From Deinococcus metalli (lineage in GTDB: Bacteria; Deinococcota; Deinococci; Deinococcales; Deinococcaceae), in the NCBI RefSeq assembly GCF_014201805.1, contig NZ_JACHFK010000026.1, positions 1 through 11,182 on the forward strand: a DNA stretch of 11,182 nt, read 5' to 3'. The position numbers and the translations under genes were made by a program. Positions 5,765 through 11,182 of this stretch are shown here, piece after piece. Under the pieces are notes generated by a model. The model saw only the letters and a program-made list of their open reading frames with translations, did no database searches and was not told the DNA's origin. How positions within the stretch are numbered: the first letter of the stretch is position 1; every line of letters starts with the position of its first letter.

Positions 5765-6801
5765 GCCACCTTCGTGGGGATAGCGTCTACCTCGAGTGGA
5801 TCACTGTCCAGCGGATCCAGGCGTCCATACGCCAGCGCTTTCTGAGCCAGGCATCCGGTGCACCCAGGAGCGGCATGATGAGCGCCCCTCACCGCCTGGA
5901 GGAGGACAGAATGCTGCCAGACCTCCCCAAGGGACTCGGACAGCACGTTCCCATGGTCGTCCGGCGCTGAGTACCCGCCGAACGCGCTGCAGGGTGAAAC
6001 GTGGCCATCCGCACCGACGACCAGTTGATCGATGGCAGCCGTGCATGGACCACACCCTTTGAGCCCCAGGAAGGCGTGAGCGGATCCCAGGGCAATGTCC
6101 ACGCCAGGGTAGAGTGCCCGCAGGCGGAGAACGACATGGCGCAGGGCACGGTACCCCTCGCGATCCAGAGACAACCCCTCTACGCCAGTGGCGCCTCGAC
6201 CCTGGGGGACAAACCTCAGCACACTGATTCTGGGAAGACCAAGCCGAGCGACCAGATCCACCAGACCGGGCAGTTCGTGAACGTTCAGCCGGGTGGGGAC
6301 GAAATGCACCTCGGTGCGCCGCCCGAGAGAGAGGGCAGCGCGGATGGTCTGCATGGTCAGCTCGAAGCTTCCACGGACGCGTGTTACCTGATCGTGACGC
6401 TCAGGAACTGAACTGTAGACACTGACCATCAACGTATCTTCCGCACGCAGCAGGGCGGCAAGGCGGTCCTCTGAGACGCTGGACCGCACGCCACTGTCCC
6501 AGATGACCCCAGACGAAAACATGCGGAGCTCCAGGCCCTCTTGACGGGTATGGGCCACAACCTCGTCCAGCCCGCGGTACTCCAGCGGTTCCCCGCCCGT
6601 GAGGGTCAGGCGCCGGCCCCCAAGCTGTGCGAACTCGGAAATGAGCTCCACTGTCCGGCGAAGTGGCAGGGCAAGGGGATGGTGGGGCGCGGCAAACGCT
6701 GAGCAGTGCGCGCACATGAGGGGACAGCCGCGCAGCAGCTCCACGCGCAGTTCGCGGAGCGCAGGAACGGCAGTCGACAAGAGGCTCGCAGGCTCATACA
6801 T
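5761..6801 (-). CDS. Radical SAM enzyme with SPASM/twitch-like C-terminus
   Basis: This is a 346-aa protein. The canonical Cx3CxxC cluster site is at Cys26, Cys30 and Cys33 (RGCPLMCAHC). LTGGEP (67-72) contributes to SAM binding, and RMFSSG and VHFVP follow as further barrel strands. The C-terminal part has five cysteines, Cys250, Cys253, Cys271, Cys314 and Cys317, in the pattern GCGPC, then GADGHVSPCSAFGG, then CTGC. That resembles a SPASM or twitch domain holding auxiliary Fe-S clusters. Such enzymes often modify peptides or carrier-bound substrates, but the reaction here cannot be named. ATG at 6801 is preferred over GTG 6813 because GAGGTGG precedes it. It overlaps the TS-like gene by 8 nt and the acpS-like gene by 4 nt, indicating tight coupling with the carrier pathway. 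Confidence 0.85.
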   Translation of the reverse strand: MYEPASLLSTAVPALRELRVELLRGCPLMCAHCSAFAAPHHPLALPLRRTVELISEFAQLGGRRLTLTGGEPLEYRGLDEVVAHTRQEGLELRMFSSGVIWDSGVRSSVSEDRLAALLRAEDTLMVSVYSSVPERHDQVTRVRGSFELTMQTIRAALSLGRRTEVHFVPTRLNVHELPGLVDLVARLGLPRISVLRFVPQGRGATGVEGLSLDREGYRALRHVVLRLRALYPGVDIALGSAHAFLGLKGCGPCTAAIDQLVVGADGHVSPCSAFGGYSAPDDHGNVLSESLGEVWQHSVLLQAVRGAHHAAPGCTGCLAQKALAYGRLDPLDSDPLEVDAIPTKVA

Positions 6802-7645
6802 GGGCCACCTCACCGGCCGCTGCGTTCTGGGCGTCGCGAGCGGCCATCACGAGTGAACGGGAGCGGCCCGGCGCCTCGGCGTCCGCATGGGTGGCCCAAC
6901 AGGCGATCTCACCCGGCGCGCACCCCACTTCACGGCAGATGAATCCGAGCAGCCGCGTCAAGCCGAGATAGTTGCCATAAGCGCGCTGAATAAAAAACTG
7001 GTTGCGGTAGAGCGCCGAAAGGTGCAGTTCTCCGTCGGCCAGCGTCAGGCTGATGTGACTGAGGCACGGGAACCCCATGAGGTTCGTGTCATCGGGGCCC
7101 TGAATGCGCAGTTCGGCGTCCCAGCCACCCGCAGGCACCACGGACAGTTCGTAGGCACTGCTTTTTGGCCCCGGAAGACGGCGCTGAGCGCGCAATCGCT
7201 CGATCACACGCGCGAGTTGATTGAGTGGCGCCTCGCCCGGGCGTTCCCACGCAACCAACCTCCCAAAATACGTTCCGGACATGTTGCCGCGGTGCTTGCG
7301 CAGGAACGGGTAGGCCTCTATGTATGAGGTATAGAGATGCGCCGCAGCCCGCTCGCCCAGGCGGGGGAAGTACAGGTCAATGGGAAACAAGGTCGACGCA
7401 ACGGTATCGACAGGCTGCGCCAGCGACGGGTGAGCGGTAATGAAGCCGTCTAAAGCCGCGCGAATCACTGGATCCTCCGGAGCCTGACCGGGCATGACGA
7501 CCATCAGGTTGACAGCCTTCCCGCCCTGATCGATCAGCAGTTCAAGGGCATCAAGCCACGCTTCAGACAGGTTCGGGGCAGAAATCAGGGCCGCCCTGGG
7601 ACGCCCTGATACAGGCGTGGGGTGGGTCAGGGAAACGCTGGGCAT
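6794..7645 (-). CDS. Thymidylate-synthase-fold protein of unknown specificity
   Basis: This is a 283-aa protein. Its second half lines up with the thymidylate synthase core. MGFPCLSHISLTL (190-202) puts Cys194 at the catalytic cysteine of TS (PPCHxxxQF). ELHLSALYRNQF (206-217) matches the 'Lsc.lyqRS' strand that gives phosphate-binding Arg. AYGNYLGLTRLLGF (222-235) matches 'G.PFNIa.y', with Asn225 at the uracil-binding Asn. CWATHADA (249-256) places His253 at the 'HiY' histidine. The N-terminal half is divergent and lacks the usual TS folate motifs that I can recognise. It is probably a TS paralogue acting on another pyrimidine or a different acceptor, not the housekeeping ThyA. Its ATG directly follows the carrier gene's stop (TAGATG), with GGAGG overlapping that gene's end. 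The carrier and radical SAM genes are immediate partners. Confidence 0.7.
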   Translation of the reverse strand: MPSVSLTHPTPVSGRPRAALISAPNLSEAWLDALELLIDQGGKAVNLMVVMPGQAPEDPVIRAALDGFITAHPSLAQPVDTVASTLFPIDLYFPRLGERAAAHLYTSYIEAYPFLRKHRGNMSGTYFGRLVAWERPGEAPLNQLARVIERLRAQRRLPGPKSSAYELSVVPAGGWDAELRIQGPDDTNLMGFPCLSHISLTLADGELHLSALYRNQFFIQRAYGNYLGLTRLLGFICREVGCAPGEIACWATHADAEAPGRSRSLVMAARDAQNAAAGEVAHV

Positions 7646-7945
7646 CTATAACCTCCACTTCGCGGACATGACCAGATCCGTGAGGGCGTTAACGGTCGAG
7701 TACTGGGTGCGGTCGAGCTTGCTCGGATTAGGAAGCTCAATGCCCAAGTCGCTGCTGAGCCTGGCGAGCACCGCATGAGCGGGGACGGACTTGACGGTGA
7801 AGTCACCCTGACTGGCCATTTCCTGCTCGACGTCTCCAACGGAACAGGCATAGATGTGGGCGACGGCGCTGAGGACCGCTGACTGCACGCTCTCGCGGAG
7901 CGGGGGAGGGACCACTGTCGGTGCAGCGATGCTCTTTTTCACCAT
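7646..7945 (-). CDS. Acyl-carrier-like protein, first gene of the operon
   Basis: This 99-aa protein has a carrier-protein layout: a first helix ESVQSAVLSAVAHIYA (18-33), the segment GDFTVKSVPAHAVLARLSSD (47-66), LGIELP (67-72) and a last helix near LTDLVMSAKW. Counting back 15 residues from the Gly of LGIELP, as in canonical carriers, places the phosphopantetheine serine at Ser53. The residue before it is Lys52 instead of the usual Asp, so the DSL motif is altered. The N-terminal tail (1-16) is Pro/Val-rich. An AcpS-type enzyme in the same operon supports its being a carrier. AGGAAGG precedes the ATG by 8 nt. A TTGACT-N17-TACAGT promoter with an inverted repeat lies upstream. Other small helical families cannot be excluded, because the motif is degenerate. 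Confidence 0.7.
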   Translation of the reverse strand: MVKKSIAAPTVVPPPLRESVQSAVLSAVAHIYACSVGDVEQEMASQGDFTVKSVPAHAVLARLSSDLGIELPNPSKLDRTQYSTVNALTDLVMSAKWRL

Positions 7946-7976
7946 GTGTCAGCCTTCCTGCCATCTCGTAGCCAGA

Positions 7977-7993
7977 TGACAGATTATCTGACA
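7977..7993. promoter_or_regulatory. Inverted repeat at the operon start, candidate operator
   Basis: TGACAGATTATCTGACA is palindromic around a central T, with one mismatched pair. It abuts the -10 box and covers the predicted transcript start of the carrier-protein operon. The XRE protein encoded within this operon (4906-5298) is the natural candidate to bind it. Confidence 0.45.
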
Positions 7994-8021
7994 CTGTAGA
8001 TCAAGGGGGTCGGAAAGTCAA
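7993..8021 (-). promoter_or_regulatory. Promoter of the carrier / TS / radical SAM / AcpS / XRE / IrrE-I42 / C1 operon
   Basis: On the minus strand TTGACT (8016-8021) is 17 nt from TACAGT (7993-7998), predicting a start near 7986 and a leader of about 40 nt before ATG 7945. It lies between the UDG stop at 8040 and the carrier gene. The downstream genes have little room for other promoters. Confidence 0.55.
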
Positions 8022-8039
8022 ACCATTTTCGCCAGGACG

Positions 8040-8678
8040 TCAGCTTTTCGAACACCGTCCGGGAAGCACGTCAAGCACGCTTGCCAGTGCCTGGAAATCC
8101 TGAAGTTGCTGCGGCAGCGGACGGTGCACACGCGCCCGAGCACCAGGGTGGTACATCGGGACAAGCACGCGCCCGGCCCACTGCCGGCATTGCCCCACAT
8201 CCGCCGCCAACGTGAAGGCATGCTCCTCCACCGTACGGAGCGACTCAAGCGCCACGCGGCCCAGGGTCACCACGACTTCCGGCCCCACCACCTCCAGCGT
8301 CCGGCCCAGATGCTGAGCACACCGCTGCACTTCGTCACGGGCCGGCGGACTGTTCCGGCCAGCACTGTCCTGTGGGTTGCAAAGCACGGCGTTGGTGATA
8401 AACGTGTCAGCGCGCTCCAGACCGATCGAGGCGAGCAAAACCTCGAAATTCCTCCCGGTCTGATCCCCCTGCAGGGGCACATGGGTGCGTTCCGCACCCA
8501 ATCGACCTGGCGCCTCTGCCACAAACAGCACGCGGGCACCAGGCGACCCGTTGGCGTGACTGAGCACACGCGCACGCCCGGCCATTCGTGGGCATAACTG
8601 GCAGGACTGCACATCATCGACCAGAGTGGCAAACGCGCGAGCACGGTTCATGCCCGGAAGGGCCGCTGCACTGGTCAC
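8040..8678 (-). CDS. Uracil-DNA glycosylase superfamily protein, Fe-S (family 4-like)
   Basis: This is a 212-aa protein. Motif A appears as VAEAPGRLGAERTHVPLQGD (53-72), with GRNFEVLL after it. NAVLCNP (96-102) is the base-pocket strand, and PMYHPGARA (174-182) is the His-Pro loop. Four cysteines, Cys26, Cys29, Cys100 and Cys120, fit the [4Fe-4S] site of family 4 enzymes. The spacing between the last two is longer than in classical UDGa because of the insert SAGRNSPP. The activating acidic residue in motif A is changed, so the base specificity may be altered. Such proteins excise uracil or damaged bases, or bind nucleobases. GTG at 8678 overlaps the thymidylate kinase stop by 4 nt, with GGAG 8 nt upstream. 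The pairing with a TMK and a TS-like gene points to pyrimidine chemistry. Confidence 0.8.
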   Translation of the reverse strand: MTSAAALPGMNRARAFATLVDDVQSCQLCPRMAGRARVLSHANGSPGARVLFVAEAPGRLGAERTHVPLQGDQTGRNFEVLLASIGLERADTFITNAVLCNPQDSAGRNSPPARDEVQRCAQHLGRTLEVVGPEVVVTLGRVALESLRTVEEHAFTLAADVGQCRQWAGRVLVPMYHPGARARVHRPLPQQLQDFQALASVLDVLPGRCSKS

Positions 8679-9397
8679 AGGAGTTGCTCCGTCATCTGTG
8701 ACTGATAGTTGCAGGAACGCAGCACGTCCACAATGTGGTATTTGACCTCATCGAAGACCTCATCGGCCGCGCGGGAGGCGTTTACGACCCGCGCACGCAC
8801 GCCATCACGCCGTGCCGCGAACAAGTACCCCTGACGCGCCCGTTCCTGAAACGCAAGGCGCTCATGGTCGAACCGGTCCGTGGTCGGTGTCCGGTGCCGC
8901 CGAGCCATCGCCACTTCAACCGGAAGGTCAAACACAAGTGCCAGGTCAGGTCGCCGCTGCAGCGTAGCGAAGGCAGTCATCCGATCGATGAGGTCAATGG
9001 GAAGGTCACGGCCATACCCCTGATAGGCCACCGTACCGTACTCTCCACGGTCTGAAAGCACGACGTGCCCCTCACGTAGTGCGGGGAGAATGACCTCGTC
9101 GAAGGTCTGGGCGCGATCGGCCTCAAACAGAAAGGCCTCAGTTCTGTGCAAAGGAACGTGTCCCTCGCTTTTCTCGGTCAGCAGGGGGCGAAGGCGCTCA
9201 CCCAGCGGCGTTCCACCCGGCTCTCGCGTCCGCACCACGCCGATCCCGCCCCCAGACAACCACTGCTCGGCACGTCCAATCGCGCTCGACTTGCCACTGC
9301 CTCCGATGCCTTCGAACGTCACTAACACGCCCTCTGGTTTGCGATCCACACGCCAACGATACGCTCCCGCTGCTAACGCTGCAGGCAAGAATGTCAT
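8675..9397 (-). CDS. tmk-like: Thymidylate kinase (dTMP kinase) family, accessory copy
   Basis: This protein of about 240 aa has the TMK set. The P-loop is FEGIGGSGKSS (28-38), followed by TREPGGTPLGERLR (58-70). Next are FLFEADRAQ (89-97) and LSDRGEYGTVAYQGYGRDL (114-132), corresponding to DRY...AYQGxGR, and then LVFDLPVEVAMARR. The Tyr that usually follows Asp-Arg is Gly here, so substrate preference may differ. It phosphorylates dTMP or a related nucleotide with ATP. The start is uncertain. ATG 9397 has GGGTGG six bases before it. ATG 9433 would add 12 residues, and GTG 9349 would begin nearer the normal N-terminus. It is translationally coupled to the UDG-like gene. A chromosomal tmk is expected elsewhere, so this copy is probably specialised. 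Confidence 0.87.
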   Translation of the reverse strand: MTFLPAALAAGAYRWRVDRKPEGVLVTFEGIGGSGKSSAIGRAEQWLSGGGIGVVRTREPGGTPLGERLRPLLTEKSEGHVPLHRTEAFLFEADRAQTFDEVILPALREGHVVLSDRGEYGTVAYQGYGRDLPIDLIDRMTAFATLQRRPDLALVFDLPVEVAMARRHRTPTTDRFDHERLAFQERARQGYLFAARRDGVRARVVNASRAADEVFDEVKYHIVDVLRSCNYQSQMTEQLL

Positions 9398-9484
9398 GCT
9401 CGTCCACCCAACGTCGCCAAACACTCCGGGCATTGGCGAGGGCGTGCGGACGCTGGGCTGGGAGCTCGACGACCATTCCTCAGG

Positions 9485-9510
9485 ATGCCCGCTGGTTCCT
9501 GGCCGGGCAT
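9485..9510. repeat. Inverted repeat between the 82-aa gene and tmk-like gene
   Basis: ATGCCCG (9485-9491) is mirrored by CGGGCAT (9504-9510) around 12 nt. It lies about 26-51 nt past the stop of the upstream minus-strand gene and before the tmk-like start. It could be a weak terminator, an attenuator or an operator. Confidence 0.3.
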
Positions 9511-9535
9511 GTGCGCTGGGGTCTTCCCTAAGGCC

Positions 9536-9784
9536 CTACGAAGAGTGGCTGTCGTCACTCGGGGGTTCTGATCCCTGTGCGTCTTGCAATTGATCCTTGA
9601 GCTTCCTGGGCCGCAGGAAGGGAATGCCGGCGCTGAGCCGCTCATCTGTCAGCGGGCCCAGAACCGCCGTGGACCCCTCCGCCCTGGCCAGGACCCGCAG
9701 GCGCCGCGCCTCCTCTTCGGGCGACCGCAGTTCCGGATGGAGAATCTTCAAGAACCCCTCTTCACTGATCACAATGGTCCGCAT
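9536..9784 (-). CDS. Hypothetical protein, 82 aa
   Basis: I do not recognise this protein. It begins MRTIVISEEGFLKILHPELR, continues with a charged helical stretch (SPEEEARRLRVLARAEGS) and a middle part (TAVLGPLTDERLSAGIPFLR), and ends in a hydrophilic acidic and serine-rich tail (about 68-82). There is no membrane segment or signal peptide. ATG 9784 is chosen because GGAGGG lies 4 nt before it; ATG 9802, six codons upstream, lacks such a site. A minus-strand TATAAT at 9820-9825 gives a leader of about 30 nt. It precedes the tmk-like gene by more than 100 nt, so it may or may not share a transcript with it. The N-terminal beta strand followed by a helix is compatible with small antitoxin-like proteins, but nothing specific supports that. 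Confidence 0.6.
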   Translation of the reverse strand: MRTIVISEEGFLKILHPELRSPEEEARRLRVLARAEGSTAVLGPLTDERLSAGIPFLRPRKLKDQLQDAQGSEPPSDDSHSS

Positions 9785-9819
9785 CGCACCCTCCTGGACC
9801 ATGAGTTTATCCGCTCAGC

Positions 9820-9825
9820 ATTATA
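9820..9825 (-). promoter_or_regulatory. -10 box TATAAT upstream of the 82-aa gene
   Basis: Consensus TATAAT on the minus strand, 35 nt before ATG 9784. The -35 region is unconvincing. Confidence 0.45.
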
Positions 9826-9956
9826 AGAACTGCGCATGATGGCGCCAGTACTCGTCGAAAACAGGTGTATATGTACCATAGACTTTTCAAGGCCAGAACT
9901 GTACGAAATATGCGCTTCCACTACATGAACCATGCACCCGTCATAAGCAGTCCCTG

Positions 9957-9984
9957 TTGAAATCCGGCTCTCGTCACGTATGCT
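9957..9984 (+). promoter_or_regulatory. Promoter giving a leaderless transcript for the H1-like gene
   Basis: TTGAAA (9957-9962), 16 nt spacer, TATGCT (9979-9984). The predicted start at 9991-9992 coincides with the ATG at 9992. An upstream in-frame ATG at 9980 lies inside the -10 box and so cannot be the start on this transcript. Confidence 0.6.
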
Positions 9985-9991
9985 GCCAATC

Positions 9992-10480
9992 ATGGCTTAC
10001 ACCACATTGAGTGAACAGGTTAGGAAGCTCGCCAACGCGCAACGCAGCGACGCCTTCGTCAAGGAATTCCGCGCGGCCGTTCGGGATGGCACCTTCGACG
10101 CCGCAGATTTGCCTCAGCGCTTCACGCTGCCCAAAGCCTTTACCCGCCGCGGTCACACCGACACGTACTCCCGGGATGTCCGGGACATGGTCCTCGAAGC
10201 CACGCCCGAATTCGAGCAGTGGTTCGCAGATATGAACACCCAGCTGACCCCAGCGCGCCGGGGCGGCACGATCAAACCCACGTACGAGAACATCGAAGCA
10301 GGCCTGGTGGACTTCAAGGCCCTGGCCGCGAGCACCCGCGAGAAGTTGCAGGCGAGCTACTCCAAGGGGCAGACGATGGGGAACTCGCGGAAGGGCGCCA
10401 CGCCTGCCAAACGGGGAGACACGCCCGCCAGAAAAGCAACAACGCCTGCCAAAAAGACAGCGTCGCGGAAAAAGGCATAA
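9992..10480 (+). CDS. Unknown protein with histone-H1-like Lys/Ala/Pro tail
   Basis: This is a 162-aa protein. The N-terminal part (1-120) is mostly helical and mixed in charge, with segments such as LSEQVRKLANAQRSDAFVKE and DVRDMVLEATPEFEQWF; I do not recognise its family. The last 29 residues are basic and low-complexity, repeating TPAK/TPAR blocks (ATPAKRGDTPARKATTPAKK), as in bacterial H1-like DNA-binding tails. That suggests it binds nucleic acid, perhaps as a nucleoid protein of the replicon; this is inference. The start at 9992 is favoured by a promoter whose predicted transcript begins at that ATG, and no ribosome site is present. It is divergent from the 82-aa gene, with about 200 bp between them. 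A weak CTCCGC...GCGGAG pairing follows the stop. Confidence 0.72.
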   Translation: MAYTTLSEQVRKLANAQRSDAFVKEFRAAVRDGTFDAADLPQRFTLPKAFTRRGHTDTYSRDVRDMVLEATPEFEQWFADMNTQLTPARRGGTIKPTYENIEAGLVDFKALAASTREKLQASYSKGQTMGNSRKGATPAKRGDTPARKATTPAKKTASRKKA

Positions 10481-10692
10481 CGAAACCCCACCTCCGCGCC
10501 CTACACCGCAGCCCCGCTTGATGCGGAGTGTTGTCTTGTCAGAACCTCCGCAGCTGAGCGTGCACTCGTCAGTGAACCTGGAGAGGACATAGCGGCAACT
10601 CGACGGTTTCGCCATCCCATCTCCCACCGTTCGGAGGCGCGCATGATAGAAACAGTGATTTCTCCTTGTATGCCTCATCGGGACGGCACGCC

Positions 10693-10914
10693 ATGACCCA
10701 CCGCGTCAAACGCGCGCCCAAACCCCGGTATCACCAGTCGTACCCGTCCACCCTGGCCACCACCGAAGAGCTTCGCGCCCTCGGCCTGCACCCCGGCACC
10801 AGCGAGCCCGACGCCATCCTCGACTACCACCATGGAGACAAGAGCGGCCTCTGCGGCCTCTTCGAGCGCAGCAAAGCCGTACCCATCAAACCTGCCGAGG
10901 ACACAGCGTCATAA
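10693..10914 (+). CDS. Hypothetical protein, 73 aa, next to the iterons
   Basis: I do not recognise this small protein. The N-terminus is basic and aromatic (MTHRVKRAPKPRYHQSYP). The centre reads LATTEELRALGLHPGTSEPD, a possible short helix and turn, followed by AILDYHHGDKSGLCGLFERS, which holds two adjacent His and the only Cys. There is no signal peptide. ATG 10693 is preferred over an in-frame TTG 27 nt upstream, although only a weak GGGACGG precedes it. The stop is 7 bp before the iteron cluster, so it may be an accessory gene of the replication region. Plus-strand codon structure is good and the overlapping minus-strand frame contains repeat translation. Confidence 0.6.
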   Translation: MTHRVKRAPKPRYHQSYPSTLATTEELRALGLHPGTSEPDAILDYHHGDKSGLCGLFERSKAVPIKPAEDTAS

Positions 10915-10921
10915 GTTCGGG

Positions 10922-11066
10922 GATCACCCCGTGACTTTGGATGATTGCGCCTCCAGCACCCCGTGACTTTGGAGGATTCAGCCCGTGACTTTGGATGTTC
11001 CCTCCGTCCGATCACCCCGTGACTTTGGATGATTGCGCCTCCAGCACCCCGTGACTTTGGAGGATT
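10922..11066. repeat. Five iteron-like repeats, including a perfect 57-bp direct repeat; probable replication origin
   Basis: Five copies of CCCGTGACTTTGGA occur in the same orientation, with the G of GTGAC at 10931, 10963, 10985, 11019 and 11051 (steps of 32, 22, 34 and 32 bp, near multiples of a helical turn). Copies 1-2 and 4-5 with their spacers form an exact 57-bp duplication (10922-10978 and 11010-11066); copy 3 stands alone between. A degenerate GCGACTT...TTGGA and an AT-richer patch follow at about 11075-11090. This layout is typical of plasmid iterons bound by a Rep initiator, or of partition sites. No rep gene is inside the window. Confidence 0.7.
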
Positions 11067-11182
11067 TGTCAACGGCGACTTAAAATTGGAACTTCCGCAC
11101 ATTTGGTGATGGGGATTCAGCCCGGTGGCCGGTGCAGCATCCGAGCCCGCAGCAGAGAGAGCCCCGCACGGCCATACATCCC

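Noticed and set aside
9394..9645. Minus-strand frame between the 82-aa and tmk-like genes (contains CPECLATLGG)
   Set aside because: The CxxC is isolated, the frame overlaps both neighbours out of frame, and no start signal supports it.
9974..10678. Long minus-strand open frame (234 codons) opposite the H1-like gene
   Set aside because: It is antisense to a frame with better composition and a well-placed promoter. Its translation is Gly/Arg/Cys-rich without motifs, as expected for a GC-rich shadow.
10922..11066. CRISPR array
   Set aside because: The repeats are 14-15 bp, unevenly spaced, and two spacers are identical. This fits iterons, not CRISPR.
10824..11102. Minus-strand open frame across the iterons
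   Set aside because: Its sequence is mainly translated repeats (SHGVI, PKSR blocks). Open frames through repeats of this kind are expected by chance.

Overview
The window is GC-rich DNA that most resembles an accessory replicon, probably a plasmid, of Deinococcus or a close relative. This is inferred from three things. Several genes appear leaderless, with a TANNNT-type -10 box 5-8 nt before the start codon. An ImmA/IrrE-type peptidase sits beside an XRE repressor. Five iteron-like repeats lie at the right edge. No rRNA, tRNA, CRISPR array or intact transposon was found.

Left part (1-3135). There is a decayed GNAT acetyltransferase (114-401), an orphan promoter-like element with nested palindromes (424-466), a strong hairpin (514-545) and an unlisted leaderless 41-aa ORF (575-700, minus). 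A GNAT-like protein (823-1785, minus) is divergent from a short XRE protein (1885-2106). The C-terminal half of another XRE protein remains at 2103-2258. A third XRE repressor (2249-2467, minus) is divergent from a JAB/MPN-fold protein (2544-3056) whose metal ligands appear lost; the shared promoter region carries tandem EcoRI-like palindromes. A hairpin (3114-3133) separates this block from the convergent minus-strand operon.

Central operon (minus, transcribed from about 7986 down to 3139). In transcription order it encodes an acyl-carrier-like protein, a thymidylate-synthase-fold protein, a radical SAM/SPASM-like enzyme and a holo-ACP synthase, all abutting or overlapping. After a 64-nt gap come an XRE regulator, an ImmA/IrrE metallopeptidase fused to a chagasin-like (I42) cysteine-protease inhibitor domain, and a C1 papain-like cysteine peptidase with no pro-domain. 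The first four look like a carrier-protein pathway acting on a nucleotide-like or acyl substrate. The last three look like a regulator / sensor-protease-plus-inhibitor / effector-protease module. A promoter with an overlapping inverted repeat lies just upstream of the carrier gene.

Upstream on the same strand are a family-4-like uracil-DNA glycosylase (8040-8678) overlapping an accessory thymidylate kinase (8675-9397), then an unknown 82-aa protein (9536-9784). Together with the TS-like protein these suggest thymidine/uracil nucleotide chemistry, which is inference.

Right part (plus strand). A leaderless gene encodes a protein with a histone-H1-like basic tail (9992-10480). Then comes a 73-aa unknown (10693-10914) and an iteron cluster including a perfect 57-bp direct repeat (10922-11066). 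The last 116 bases hold no gene I can support. Gaps not listed (1-113, 701-822, 5299-5362, 9826-9956, 10481-10692) show nothing further I can defend.
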